Numbered from the stretch's first letter, positions 23,709 through 36,434 are shown. The stretch is 64,000 bases of DNA from Monosporascus cannonballus (GCA_004154925.1 QJNS01000162.1:1-64000), one strand, 5' to 3'. The notes: generated from the letters alone by a model not told the origin. Program-made: numbers and translations.

Positions 23709-24113
23709 ATGGCTGATGGCGAGATGCCTCTATCCTTTACTAATCCCAAAATGGAGTTCAGTGTAAGCCTGGCGCTACCTCCTAACAAGACGATATTAAT
23801 GTTAAGAGCCCAAGCGCGAAGTGGGGCACTGACAAGACTTACCCTGAGTAAATCATTGTTGACGTTTACATATATTCTTGGGTTCTAGTTGATGGAGAAC
23901 TTCCCCCTCGCTACATCGTGTTACGTCGGGTCTGCTAATTTAACATTCTTCCGTCTCAGTACCTCTACTAGGGGTAGCATTAATGGTTTCTGGGACCCTG
24001 GTGCCATTTGTTTCATTGACCCTAGCTTGTGCGATCTTTATCCTCTCGAACTGCGACATCCGACCACACTGATTCTCCATATCATGTTTGGAGATATGGA
24101 GCAGGATCGGTAA
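23709..24113 (+). pseudogene. Broken 135-codon ORF or short spliced gene, unrecognised
   Basis: ATG at 23709 opens 59 codons (MADGEMPLSF...) to TAG 23886-23888. The same frame continues at once as LMENFPLATSCYVGS... to 24113. One reading is a single gene with one stop. Another is an intron of 126 bp with donor GTAAGC at 23763 and acceptor TTCTAG at 23888, in phase, which would remove the stop. No domain is visible and no partner gene is near. It may be a chance frame in transposon debris. Confidence 0.25.
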
Positions 24114-25569
24114 TAGCATCTTCGTTTGGACTTCCGTCGGCCCCTAGCTTGGAACCTAAGCCTTTTGTGTTCTGCTGCTTGGTCTCGTCATGTCCCTCTA
24201 TGGCGGCCCATAACTCGGCCCATAATTCCAACTACGATCTTTGACGATATTCACAATCATACCCGCCCTGGAGGTCTATCTTAGCAGCTGTCAGGCATAG
24301 TAAATCAAGGGCCAAGCCGAAGGGAGAATAGAGGACAGAGACCAATTCAAGATACCGGTAGACAAGTTGTCTCACTTAATAAGGCGTTGGGCAAAGACCC
24401 GTTTGGAGTAAGTTAGCACCTGTGGAAACTCCTTGAGGAAGAGCTTATGAAGATTGCCCGCGATATGCTCCAGCGGAGCTGTGAGATAAGGATGAGTGGT
24501 CAACGCCACATTTAGCTTATGTAGCTTCAGGCCGGTATCGTGCGATTTGATCTTTAATGCTGCGAGGTGAACAGGACGTCGTGCTAGCCAGCTCCTCGCG
24601 AAGTATATGGTTCTCCTCTTTCTGTGATATCTCCAACCCGTCCATCTCACTTTCGTCCCCGTCAGCTAGATTAAGAATTTCCGGTTCGTTCCCTCTTCCT
24701 TCAGAATCCTCTACTCATTTGAAGAGCTTCATAAAGAGTCCTTATATCACAAGGAGCCTCTGAAAATTTGCTCTTAAACAAACTGGGGAGAGATAGTCAA
24801 AGTTAGGGTCATCCAAATACTCTGGCGCCGTATTCATGGCTCGGACAATGAAACTTCCATCAACAACTCATATCACGGAATGCCTCGCAGAGGCTTCCAA
24901 TAAGAGCCGGATTTTTTTGGCGAGATGACTTTAGTTGTGGTCTCCGTTTTGCCCGAGTTGAGGCTTGGAGGCATATTGAACTTCAGATTCCCGATCTAAG
25001 GAATATCGTAATGGGTCGTCCAAGATACCTCCCGATGATGCGTCTTTGCTCACTTCCATACGAAGGCACATTAGAAATATACAGCAATGCGAATAAGCGC
25101 AAGTGATCCAAGGTACAACATATCTAGGTTTGGCCCCTGGAAGGGATACTGTGTATACGGATGGTGATCGCGGGATGCCGGTTAGTCTTGCGGGGTTCTC
25201 TTAACGAGAAAAGCTAAAGATCGATTGATAATTTGATTGTCTAAAAATTGGACAGAAGGCGAGGCTACCCTGGAAGGTTTAGCATGGGAAAACTTGTAGG
25301 GTTGGCTCAAGGTGTGTCACAAAACATAGAATTGTCTATATTCGAGCTATACAAGCCAACGACAGCTGGGGAATTGAGGGCTATATATATGCGAATAATG
25401 GCCTATTAAGCTTTATCGTGCCATTATTAATCAATATTTTCCATTATTAATCCATGGGCGAATAGTGGAAAAGTTTGGAAGACAATGGAAGTCCTTGGAA
25501 GACTTTGCCACCTTCGCCACCTCGAATAGGGGTAGACCCACTTTCCCCGGAGCTAACCTCCGGAAATTC

Positions 25570-25751
25570 CTGGAGATTGTCATCTAGCTGTCACACTTAC
25601 TCAGGAGCAGATGTACAGCTCTTGAGGTTATATTGACTTGTTGGAAGCTAGGAAGCGTTGATCCCACTTGTTGTGGGTGATCCACTGATATAGAGCTCTT
25701 GGGCTCCAATATTGCTGCCCAACAGGAAAGTGGGGGGGCCTTTCCACGACA
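25570..25751 (+). repeat. LTR-X fragment, unmutated reference copy
   Basis: GC-balanced copy of the repeat seen mutated at 14400 and 22920. It contains TGTTGGAAGCTAGGAAGCG, a GGGCTCCAATATTGCTGCCC block, a G-run, and ends TTTCCACGACA. The CCACGACA end is shared with the repeat ends near 50183 and, mutated, 28733. It is likely an LTR fragment; the other boundary is not clear. Confidence 0.6.
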
Positions 25752-26300
25752 CGAGCACTCTCGAGGGTGACAGTGCTAGTACCCCAGAATGGATGTGGAT
25801 AGCTAGCAAGGGAATAGTGCGACCACGCCACCGGGCATATTGCATCGCTAGTACTATCGATGGTGATGGCATTATCGGGTCCGTGACAGAGATGGCAGCT
25901 CATGCTGAGAATCACATGGAATATTGGACCATCACGAGAGGCTTATGTAGTGCTATAGTAGTCGTGAGGTGAGATCATATATTACTTCGATGAGGGCTGG
26001 TGACGATGGAAGATTGAATTGGGTAGGGACAAGATATTTTCACCTCCCGTGAAGGCAGACTCTGCTTGGCGTAGTTTCTCAACTTTGCAATGCCCTCGTT
26101 CCCCCAAGAGGCCTCCAGTTAGGTAGGTTATCAGTCACAATGGCGGTGTTCTCATACGTCAGGAGACGGATGGGTAGCAACATGGGAGCCAGTTGTGGGG
26201 GGTAGGGCCCCAAGGCGCTGCTGCGCTAACCGGGCGTTTGACTTATACATTGTAGGAATATATTTTACTGGTTACCTCCACCATGGCCACTTTACCCTCA

Positions 26301-27797
26301 AGTAGGATTATTTATAAAATGTATAGGCTGGGACACTGCAGATCGTTCTCTCGATACATACCGTTATTATAAATTGCTAATTTTTGAAACTTACCGATCT
26401 TGAACGGGTCTAAAGAGTTTAAGTGCGATACAATTTTCTGTATATACTTAGATTACAACTCCGTGTGACCGAAAGTGGCCCAGTGGAGGTAATTACGCAA
26501 ATTACCCTTGTTATTTGTGTCTGGTTCTTTGCTAAACTTTTGTTGGCGCCCCGATACGGTGCCAATTTTCTAGGAACTTGCTTGCTTCCTCGTAGTGCGC
26601 CTTAACCATGACATACGTGGCGAATGTGGAGACGACCCCCACCGTTCTATCGATACCCATCGCGTCTTTTATTAGCATTACTTCTTAAGTTTTATTTGAA
26701 ATGACTGTTATGCTGGCATTTGGAAAATCGTGGGTGTTTGGGGCGAGGAAGGCATTAAGGGGCTGGTAAAGGGTCACGGGCTCGTATATGACCCAGTACT
26801 GTGTTAAAGGTGCTGGGGACTATTATAGGCTGCCGACTTTTATGGGGCACTTGGTGGGGAGGAAAAAACTAAGCTTTCATGGACTAAGATAGAGATACGG
26901 TATTAGGTTACCCTATTTCTGAAGCACACTATCTTATTTGTTGTATTAGAACGTGCCAAGACAGACTATTATGGCTTCCGACGGAAGGCGAATCCGAGAT
27001 AAACATCATTGCGTTACTGATGCATTTGCGAACTTGTACATGATACTACGGTGGTGGACAAAAAAATGATACTGCCCAGAGCCACAACACACCGATTGAG
27101 ACTATCAATTATTTTGATCATGACCTTGGATACCAATAACCTCCCCGGAAGATTCGGCAAAGTGAATACGAGCATTATAAGAACTAATTGTGTAAGCTGG
27201 ATCTAACGATGGAATATCACTACCGCAAGCAGTTAAGGGGTTTGCGGTAGAATATGTTTAGAATATGGGACCCGGGGGCTGAGTGGGTCTGCTTCGGCAG
27301 TCGCCAATCAACCCGTAACCACTGGCGGGTATCAAGTCGGCACAGTTACCGGTTCGAGACAGCAGGATAGCCTACTAGTGTTTTAGCGGTCTGGAAACTT
27401 CGTATCTCTCCTATTATGATGTAACAACCGAAACGCTTAACGACTAAGAGACGATAATACGGTCGACATATGGTGATGTTAAAGGAGCTTGGATCATGAC
27501 GTACATCGCTTCGAAACTTTATAGCGGTGTGTACGGACCAAACGAATGGAAACTGGAGTTTCTCGCGGGCCCCTGTTTACGAGATTATTTTCGGGTCCCA
27601 AGATCATCATCGGTCCACTGGAATAAATCAGGTTCCCTGCGTCTCAGCTCAGAATTGATATAAAGACCTGTTGCTTTTCTCTCTTCAAGGAGTTGACTCA
27701 AGCAATACATTAACCACAATCAAACAACATTCTCAAAACTTATTCACAACCCACTCCCGACTTCGCCTTCCAAACAAACAACCTCCTAATCATCAAA
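26301..27797. other. Intergenic region upstream of the secreted protein gene
   Basis: Balanced composition and no supported gene; the 60-codon frame at 26423-26605 has no recognisable content. The last 140 bp are A/C-rich (CAATCAAACAAC, CAAACAAACAACC, ATCATCAAA before the ATG), the usual look of a fungal leader. A TATAAAG at 27658-27664 is a plausible TATA box. Confidence 0.5.
27658..27664 (+). promoter_or_regulatory. Possible TATA box of the secreted protein gene
   Basis: TATAAAG lies 134 bp upstream of the start codon, followed by a CTCTCTTC tract and an A/C-rich leader. Assigned from position and motif only. Confidence 0.45.
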
Positions 27798-28292
27798 ATG
27801 AAGTTCTCCGCTGTCATCTTCGCTGCTGGTGCCTCTGCCGCTGCCATGGAGCGCCAGGACGCCGTCTTCAAGGTCTCCGATTTCAGCGCCGGCTGCATTC
27901 CCCACAGCACCCAGTGCTCGTAAGTACTAGATCTCCCTATAGCCTCCTGATTGCGTTTTCTGACCGTTGTCGCTCGCAGCTATACCTTCGGTGTCCTCCA
28001 GCCTGGTACCATGGAGCAGACTCCGGTCCAGTGCAAGGCCATGGCTGCCGCCGACGGCCAGGGCAACTTGCCGGAGATCCTGGACGGCACCTGCGAGGAA
28101 TCCTCGCGCACATTCAGCGTCACCAAGTCCGCCGAGGGCCTGACCCTGGTCGTCTCCCAGCCCGTCAGCCCCACCAGCAACCAGTCAGGCCAGCACTTTA
28201 TCCCAAACTCCGAGCTTGTGACCTCCAACGAGCCCAACGCCGTTGTCCAGAGCTACCAGGGCTCCCCCAACTTCGACCTGACTTCCCAGTAA
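27798..28292 (+). CDS. Small secreted protein, candidate effector or Hrip-like elicitor
   Basis: Exons 27798-27919 and 27980-28292 give 144 residues. The 60-bp intron has donor GTAAGT, a CTGAC branch site and acceptor CGCAG. Residues 1-16 (MKFSAVIFAAGASAAA) form a signal peptide, with likely cleavage near the MERQD that follows, so the product is secreted. The mature part has four cysteines (two in CIPHSTQC, one in VQCKAM, one in GTCEES), enough for two disulfides, and a Ser/Thr-rich beta-type sequence with GLTLVVSQPVSP. The layout resembles fungal proteins annotated as hypersensitive-response-inducing (Hrip) or Alt a 1-like; that is recalled, not searched. The gene stands alone in a normal-composition island between AT-rich blocks. 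Codon use is C-ending and intact, with no RIP damage. Confidence 0.88.
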
Positions 28293-28479
28293 GTGGGTTA
28301 TTGAGGGCATGGGCGGAGCGTAAATCGGCCGCTGATGGGTTTTAATCGGAGGAGTAGAGGATCGGAATGTGGTAGAGTAGTGACGGGCCGTGGGCTCGCC
28401 TTTTAGTTCTAGATAGTTTAACTTCAAGAGACTTCGTCCTGTTTTAATTTCTCTTGCCATTTACGTCAAAGAATCGGGC

Positions 28480-28740
28480 TGTGTAAGTTAAACTTATTAA
28501 AAGCACTGGAAATACCTAGCTTCGTTAGCTAAATCTGGCATTATGTCACAGTTAAGCCGATCGCTAGATAAGATAACATAGAGTATGAAAAGTGATAATT
28601 GTGTTGCTAAAATTAAGCTTTAGAGAACGGTATTCAAAAAAAATTTTTCATATACCGTGGGCGCGCTGGAACAAAGGTCTTCCGGGATTCTGAAAGCTTA
28701 ATAATTAATATAAATATTTTTATTTTACGATATACCCTTG
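28480..28740 (+). repeat. Direct repeat, copy 1 (copia-like 3' end)
   Basis: Matches 49935-50195 in the same orientation. Shared landmarks are GAAATACC-AGCTT, TAAAATTAA-TTTTAG-GAACGGTA, GGGCGCGC-GGAA-AAAG, TTCCGGG, and CTTAATAA-TAA. It begins just after the secreted protein gene and marks the switch to AT-rich DNA. It may be an LTR or the 3' end of a copia-type element. Confidence 0.65.
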
Positions 28741-29048
28741 AATGAAATATTTTTTTTAAAAAAATTATTGTTCGTAAATTTTGTAATAGTAATTACCAAA
28801 AGAATAATTAATTAATTTAATTAATAAAAAAGTAAACCGTAAATATATTAAATATATAAAGGAAAATTATTATTGTTTTTTTATTATTATCGTAATAATA
28901 AATATTATAGTAATAAGTTTATATTTTGCGTTTTATGCGTTTATTTTTCTATTAATTTCGCTTATTAATTTTTTTAAGGTCCGTATAATAATTTTATAAA
29001 TACCTTACATTAAGGAAAAATAATCGGAATATTAACGTTTAGTATAAA

Positions 29049-29084
<36 letters not shown>

Positions 29085-29160
29085 CATAATAAACACATTT
29101 TTTAGCCTTAAATAACTTTTGATAAATTTGTTAATAATAATCGCAATAAAATCTTTTATT
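28741..29160. other. AT-rich DNA, nothing assigned
   Basis: Strongly AT-rich with an ATT microsatellite at about 29048-29080. No open frame. Confidence 0.6.
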
Positions 29161-29485
29161 GCATTTTCGCCATATAATTCGCGGCGGCCGCCTACGTTCG
29201 TAAGGCACGCCGTACGCGTATCGACGCCGTCGCCGCAACTGCCAACGCCAACGCCGCCGTAATATCCGTTATAGCCGCGTTCGTACCTGCTCCTGCGCCC
29301 GTTACGTTTATTCCCGCGTTCCCTGCACCGCCCGTTCCGCCCGCGCCTATTACCCCGGCGGCTAACCGTTAACGGACGCGTCCGGCGCGTAGCGTACGCC
29401 GTATCGAGCCTTATCTAGGGTGTTTACGTTCTGTGCTTACGGGTAAGAATATTAGCAAATATTTCGACGTTACCGTAAGCAATTA
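29161..29485 (+). pseudogene. GC-rich patch with a decayed reading frame
   Basis: A roughly 250-bp patch dense in CpG and GCC sits inside very AT-rich DNA. In the plus frame from 29181 it is open for about 100 codons apart from TAA at 29370-29372: Ala/Pro-rich first (AAVISVIAAFVPAPAPV, then PAPPVPPAP), then RTRPARSVRRIEPYLGC and KYFDVTVS. It looks like the remnant of a GC-rich transposon gene, whose C in CpG, CpC and CpT contexts survived RIP. I do not recognise the protein. Confidence 0.4.
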
Positions 29486-29789
29486 TTATTAATATTATAT
29501 TTCGGAATATATTTATTTTCCGACATACGGATTTTTTTAAGTTTTTAAAGTGTTTTTATTAATTATTTATTAACCTTATTTTTATTTAACCGTTTGCAGT
29601 ACATTTAATAGCAATTTTTATAATTAATATTCATTTTGTTATAAAATTTTATTTATTTATTTTATTTTATTTATATATTTTAAAAATTATTAGTTATATA
29701 ATAACGAGTTTCCCGTTTAGAAATAATTATATAGATTTTTTAAAAATAATAATAATAATAATAAATAACCGATATTTACATAAAAAATA
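29486..29789. other. AT-rich DNA, nothing assigned
   Basis: No open frame. Short AAT microsatellite near 29747-29765. Confidence 0.5.
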
Positions 29790-30330
29790 ATGAAAGGTGC
29801 GACGCTAATCACAAAATTAAAAAATTAACAATTCCAAACCCTAATTAAGATTTAGATATCTTAATCCACCTTGTAAATATTAATTATACATATTATTATA
29901 TTTATTTTCTCCTTTTTGATAAAATCGTCCCGATTTCAAGGCTAGATAAGATATCGAACTCTAAAGGCTTTATTACGCCCTATAAGTATATAACGCGGTT
30001 AAATCTTTCGCGTTAATTATCCGCCCAACGTTAACGGTTAAATTTTTTCAGTCTGCCTTTTAGTTTTCATTAGCTTATAGCCGTCTTTATAAGGATCGAA
30101 CCTTATTTCCGGTATATCGCCGAGATGGCGCCGAAATAGCTAATATATCTAATTAAGGTTTAGAATAATTATAAAATTAGCAAAGATATAACGTTGATCA
30201 TAAAACCAAAGATTAATAATTTTAAATGTTAATTAAGATGTAAATATCTTAATTATATATATTATTATATTATATTTATTACCTTATTAATTATATTTGC
30301 ATTTACAAATATAACTACTATATATACGTA
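29790..30330 (-). mobile_element. tRNA-derived SINE, copy S1, mutated
   Basis: Reverse-complement copy of the sequence at 45975-46475. The polymerase III B box reads GGTTCGATCC on the minus strand (30093-30102), one base short of consensus. The A-box region is the complement of GGCGCCGAAATAGCT near 30128-30142. Flanks carry the same AAACCCTAATTA motif as the other copies. C-to-T and G-to-A changes indicate RIP. Confidence 0.6.
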
Positions 30331-31319
30331 TATATGTATTTTAATTATAAAAACTATAAACTTAGTATTATATTAGTAATTAGAATAATAATTATACTTT
30401 TTTGAATGTTTATAAAAAAAGGCTTATTGAGAAACAAGTTTAAATAAATAATAAAATTATATATTTTACATGTTTTATTATTAAGGTTTTGCAACAATAT
30501 TTATTATAAATTTTAAAAATTAAAAAAGTATTTATTATATTGTGATTTTTATTTAATAGTATCTGTCGTAATCTCTTAGTAAATATTTATGATGCAAATA
30601 AATAAATTATAATAAATAAGTTTTTATTTGGCTTTAAAAATTACTTATATATTTTAAATATTAATATAGTATAATAAAAGTAACAATTTCTTTATCTATT
30701 AATAATTATTACAATATTTTAAATTTTATTTTGTTTTAGTAATAGAGTACAAAATAAATATTTAGAAATTATAATTTTTTATTATATATTTTGGCGTAAA
30801 ATGTTTAAATTTCATCATAAGAATTATTATCTTTATTTTATAAATAAATATTTTATAATTTATTTTTTTAAAAATATTTTAATATAGTTTTTACAAAATC
30901 GTTATATTTTAAAATTATCGCCGAACGATATATTTTTAATAATTTGAAACATTTAAAATTCTTTTTTTATTTTTGCGAATATAATATATTAAAAATATAT
31001 AAAATACAAATAATGAAATATTTTTTTAATTATTAGAACATTTTTAATTATTAAGTTAAATAAATATTTTAATAACAAATATACGGCGAATTTTACATTT
31101 AAGACAATTACAATTATTATGCCTAAAATATATTTAATATACTTCTAATAAATGTTTATTTAATTTTTAAATATTATTTTAAGATGAAATTTAAAAATCT
31201 TTATTTTTAAAAATATTAAAAAAATCAGTATCATTTATTAATTTTTAAAAACTAATAGCTTTTTTATATATAAATAATATACCAAAATAAATTTACTTTT
31301 TAATTCATTTCAAATATAA
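30331..31319. other. AT-rich DNA, nothing assigned
   Basis: About 1 kb of extreme AT content with stops in all frames. Confidence 0.5.
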
Positions 31320-31700
31320 TAATATATATAATTAGTTTTTATAAGGTAAATTAAGATATTAAAATCCTAATTAAGGTTCGGAATTATTGAATTTCTGGTT
31401 TTATAATTAACATTATACTTTTATTTATTTTATAATTATTCTAAACCCTATTTAAGGATATTAAACGTAATAAAACTTTGGACGTTCGATATCTTATTTA
31501 GCTGTATAATCGAAACGACTTTATTAAAAACGGAAAAATAATTATAATAATATATAAAATTAGTTCTTTTAAAGTAAATTAAGGTGTTCAAATTATAATT
31601 AGAGTTTAAAATTATTAATCTTATAGTTTTATAGTTAATGTTATACTTTTCTTATTTTATACTGGATTATTCGAATATTTTAACCTTAATTTAAATTTCT
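31320..31700 (+). mobile_element. SINE copy S2, head deleted
   Basis: Two flank motifs (at about 31325-31440 and 31570-31665) surround the tail part, with CGTAATAAAACTTTGG and ATCGAAACGACTTTATTAAAAACGG matching 46262-46345. The tRNA-like head with A and B boxes is missing at about 31448. Plus orientation, inverted relative to S1. Confidence 0.55.
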
Positions 31701-32321
31701 TTAATTGTTAAATTTGTACGAATTTTTAATTTTAAAATATTCTTATAGGTTTTATCTTAATAATCTCGATAATAGAAAAATCATAAATTGTTTATTAAAA
31801 ATATAAGAATAAAAGTACGTTATTTGTTATAAAATAAATTCGATATTTTTAGAAATAATATAAACCTTAAATTTTATAAGATAATAAAAGAATTACGATA
31901 TTATAATAAAAATAAACCTTTTAATTTATATAAAATTTATTCGAATATTACATTTTGTTCTTTTTTTAAAACCGTTTTTTAAAATATAAATTATAAAATT
32001 TTACATTATATATAAAGTATTAACAATATATATATTACGTCAAATTTACGAAGTTTAAGAATATATTTATTCAGTATAATAATAATAATTTAAAAAGCAT
32101 AATTACAAACATCATAACATGTATATTTATAATTTATTTAAACACGTAGTTTATAATATTTTAATTATTTAACTTTATTAAATTAATATATAAATATTTA
32201 TTTAAAAAAGTAATTCATATTTAATTTGTATAATCTGAGTTTTCTTTTATATTTTATATTTTTTAAAACATTTTAATTTTGTTTTATATATAATTTTTAA
32301 TTAATCCTTGTAAATATTAAG
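31701..32321. other. AT-rich DNA, nothing assigned
   Basis: No open frame and no recognised repeat. Confidence 0.5.
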
Positions 32322-32326
32322 TTTAT
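32322..32326. repeat. Target site duplication of element C, left (TTTAT)
   Basis: TTTAT here and at 45847-45851, just outside the two LTRs of element C. Confidence 0.75.
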
Positions 32327-32719
32327 TAGAATAGTTAGGCGGTTTAACCCATTATAAAACATTAGTTGTACGGGTTTATATTAACAGAAGTATCGTAAAA
32401 TTTTCTAGCAATAAGGTAACTTAGTTACGTTTCGGAGTACTAAGAGCATCTTAAGTAACGATATTTTATTACAAGTTAATATTATTTGAATTGTGGAAAT
32501 AACGAATATATATATTTTATTATAATTTAAAATACTTAAGCGGCTTAAACATTTAAGCCCGTTAAGCCTTTTCAGCTTTTTTGCCGGCTTAAGGGGCTTA
32601 AGGTACTTGGCACCTTAAAATCTTGAAGCTGGTTACGTAACATTTTGACAGGAATCGGGTTTTATTTTTTTCGTAAACCCGACAGTCCGTAAAAAAGCTA
32701 AGACCGTTAAATTATAATA
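32327..32719 (-). repeat. Element C 3' LTR (left)
   Basis: About 393 bp, matching the LTR at 45455-45846. It shares with A the central block with CGGCTTAAG, GCCCGTTAAGCC and GGGGCTTAAGG. Confidence 0.8.
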
Positions 32720-32799
32720 AAATTTCCCTTTTTCCAGGATTTTTGTTTTTAAAAATTAAATTATCTGTTTATTAATTTTAGCACGCAATCTTTTTCTTT

Positions 32800-33370
32800 T
32801 ATATTTATTGTGTCGGATTATGTTAAAAAGTTTCGTTTTAGTAAACGTATTAACGTTTTTAGCTTTTCAGAGCGTATTAAATATTTTGGTTTTAAAATGC
32901 CTTTTTATTCTTGTTATAAAAAGGAAAATACGAAATATAAAGTTGTTCGAGATTTTTTAAAATTTGAGTATTATTTTTATTATAGCGGCTTTTGTAATAT
33001 TTTCGACTTTGCAAAAATTATATATTAAAAATATTTTAAAAGAAATCGTTTAAAACGTAAAAAGCAATAAGTTCGCGAATTATTATGAACCGCTATTAAT
33101 AAGTTAAACCGTTTCCAAATATAAAGGCGGTTATTCCGTTATCGTAATATCGAAATATTTCGTCGAGATATTAAGGGTACGCAAGTTATAGAGGAATTTA
33201 AACGTTTTGAAAAGGAGCAAAAATAATTAAAAGCTGCTGTTACGGCTATTACGTTAACGCAAGACGCGGCCGATTAATCCGATATTTCGGCTATTAACTA
33301 ATTAATTATTAACTGGGATACGTCCGTTATTATTAGTAAAAGTTCTTTAGCAGGCCCTAGGCGCAAATAA
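32800..33370 (+). pseudogene. Antisense ORF of element C, decayed
   Basis: Plus-strand frame opposite to gag-pol. The first part (32810-33028) is open and reads KKFRFSKRINVF and YKKENTKYKVV, closely parallel to the element A frame. It continues past TAA and TGA-type breaks with RRLFRYRNIEIFRRDIKG and EEFKRFEKEQK, then an Ala-rich tail, to about 33370. One Cys codon of the cluster survives (FCNIF). Same unknown function as in A. Confidence 0.5.
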
Positions 33371-36300
33371 GAATTTTGACATATTTCTAAATATTTTCGA
33401 AATTTAAGTACTTTTTTTATTTAATTAGATATTAAGTAAATCCGTTTTATTTTTATACATTGAATATTTTTTCCACCTTATATATTTATTCGTTTTTATT
33501 TTCTATATCATTTTATACTGTATATATTTTAATTATATCCGTAATTAATTCGAATATAAAAATATAAAAATTAAATAGAATTTGATTTTAGATAAAAGTT
33601 TTAATTAATAATTATTTTTTAAGATTCTTTAGCGATTTTATATGGACTAATATACTTAAAATCGAATTTTTTACTAGGTTGTTTTATTTAAATATTTTTG
33701 ATAATAAGGAAAACCATTTTTTCTTTTTCGAAAGTTAATTTCTTTTACCTTTTTTAGTTATATTACTTATTTATTTGGTTACGTACGAATTTTAATTTTA
33801 ATATTATTTCTTAATATAAATATCTTAATTATTCGGCCGTAAAAGGTATTTTGATAATAATTAAACCGTTATTACGTATTTTTTTGTAAACTTTTAAAAT
33901 AAAACCAAAGTTTATGTCTATAAATATTATTTTAATCTTTTCGTAATAATTAATATTATAAGCTAATTATGTAATTAATAGCCTTTTAATTTAATTATTT
34001 TATTCGTAGTTAATATAATATCGTAAGTAAAGTTTTAACGTTAAATTCGTTTTATTTATTTATTTATTTATTTACTGTTTAAAAATATTAAATAATTTAT
34101 AACTTAGGCCGAGTTATATTATTAAGCTTCGTTAAAATTTAAATATATATATTGATTTTTTATTTAAGACAATTTTAATAATAATTTATATATACTAAAA
34201 ATATATCTGAAAACAATATGCTATTTGTTCGGCGTTTATATCTTTATAATATGGTAGAAAATAGGAAAATTTCGTAAATCGATCGACGATAACGAAAATG
34301 CTCTTGTAATGTAATTTTAAAATTGGATTTTTTTAATATAGAAAGTTTAGTAATAAAGTTAAATATAACTAAATATTATGGTCGTTTTATAATTGGTAAT
34401 AGCTGTAATTTTTCGTATGGCTTATATCGTCGAGCTTTTGTTTTGGCGTAAACGTCGTATTGCTGTATAATTATTTATGCGATTAATTTTATTTCAAGAA
34501 AGAAATATATACGTCGAAGCCGTTTTAAAGTTTGTAAATCTTTGGATGTTCATATAACGGATGTTCGTATATGTCTTGTATTAGATTTTTCTGGTATTTT
34601 TTTGAAATTTGTATTTTGTGCTCTATTGATTTTCTAGGAGATTATCATTATATTATTGCATTTTCTGATATATATTAAAGGGTATTATCCGAATTGTCGT
34701 AATTTAGTACGGACGTAAATATCATTTTATGATAATATTAAGAATTATATAGCTAATTTTAACTAATTTTTTTCGAGGTCTAATTATTTATTTAAGCCTT
34801 TTATTTTATTATATTTTAAATTATTTTTTATAAATAATAACGAAACTTAAGTTCGTTAAACTTTTCGCATAACGGAGTTATTATTTTATAAATTCCTTAA
34901 TCGTAATAAATCGGGTAAAATTTTGATAATCCGTATAAACTTAGACTTAATGCAAATTTCCTTTTAGGAAACGTCTAAATTCTCGTAATGCCATAATAAT
35001 GGCCATAAAACTTTTATTTGGAATGCTGTAATTAAGTTCGGCTTTTTTCAATTTGTATAAGAAAAATATAATAAGGTTTAATCTGCTTTAATTATTTCGT
35101 TATTTAATTATTATATTTAATGTATAATCCAAAGTATCGTTTTTTAATTTAATAAGATAATTTGGATGGCATATAATTAATATTAATTTTCTTATCCTCG
35201 TATCTTTAATGTCTTAAGATATCTTTTTATATCGGGCATTTATTTGAATTCTTTTTTGTAAAATTAATTAAGGATATAATTATTTTGCTAGAATTTCGAA
35301 TAAATTTTCTGTAATAGTTGGCGAATTTAAGAAATACCTATGCCCTTTTAACAATAGTAGGTATTTGCTATTTTTTAATTATAACGATCATTTTAAGGTT
35401 TATCTTAATATATCTTAAAAAATAATATATCCTAGATATTTTACTTTTTATACGTAAAATTAACCTTTTTCTGCGTTAACGAATAGCGTTACGTCTTATA
35501 AAGCTTAAAGAATTTTATAAACGTATCTTATATATATTATTTCCGTTTTTAAGAGAATGAGAATATCGTCGAGGTAAGAGATAACGAAAACCTCGAGGTA
35601 TTTTTGTAATATATAATTAATTATTCGCTGAAAAATTACTGGTACGTTCTTAAGTCTTATTGGTATAACAAAATACTTAAATAATCCGTATTTTATTTTA
35701 AAAGTTATTTTTTAATCGTATCTTTTTTTAATTTTGTTAACGTTATATTTATTTTTGCGATCGAATATTATAAATTAATTGGTTCCGTAAAATCGGTTTT
35801 TTTATTTCTGTAATTAAAAATAATAGAATTTAATTTTTGATAATAATATTAGTTAATTATTAATAGGTAATTATAAATCGCAATTTTTCGATTTTTTTAA
35901 TGCGAAAAACATAAGGTATTTTACTGGTGATTTTAAAGGTCGAATTTATACTTTTTGTAAATAATTCTTCAGGTATTCTTTAAAAGTAAGTAATTCGTTT
36001 TCGTTAAGATTGTACATGAGATAAAATTTCGTTAAAAATCTTTTTTTAAGAACTATTTTATAATTTTATTTATTATATTTTAATAATTTGGTATCGAGTT
36101 CTTTCTTAAACAGCTTTTCGTATCTATAATATTATAATAGCATATTAGTTAAATTTTCTAACTTCTGGGCCTATTACTTTAGATCGTTATTTATTTACTT
36201 TAATTTCGTTCGACAGTAATAATAATACGTTATATTTTTTAATGTTTATTTCCTTTTTTGTATTTTATCTTTTTAGGTGGTAAAGCTTTTATCCTGTTCT

Positions 36301-36434
36301 TATGCCTATATTCGTCGCCATTTTCGATCGAATATTAAGATTTTAATTCTTTTTTTGTCCGTTAATAAGATATAAGATAAATCTTATCTGGCTAATTCCT
36401 TTATCAATTAAAACCTTATATTAGTATATTTAGG

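Larger units (their letters stand above)
23681..26300. other. Normal-composition island with transposon debris, no firm gene
   Basis: About 2.6 kb with balanced composition. It contains the broken frame at 23709-24113 and the clean LTR-X copy at 25570-25751. Minus-strand frames at 24372-24700 look like fragments of a decayed gene: one frame reads EISQKEENHILREELA, then the open frame continues in another phase as LKLHKLNVALTTHPY. I cannot name any of them. Confidence 0.5.

Noticed and set aside
29048..29080. CRISPR-like or telomeric array
   Set aside because: It is a plain ATT microsatellite without spacers, and the organism is a fungus.
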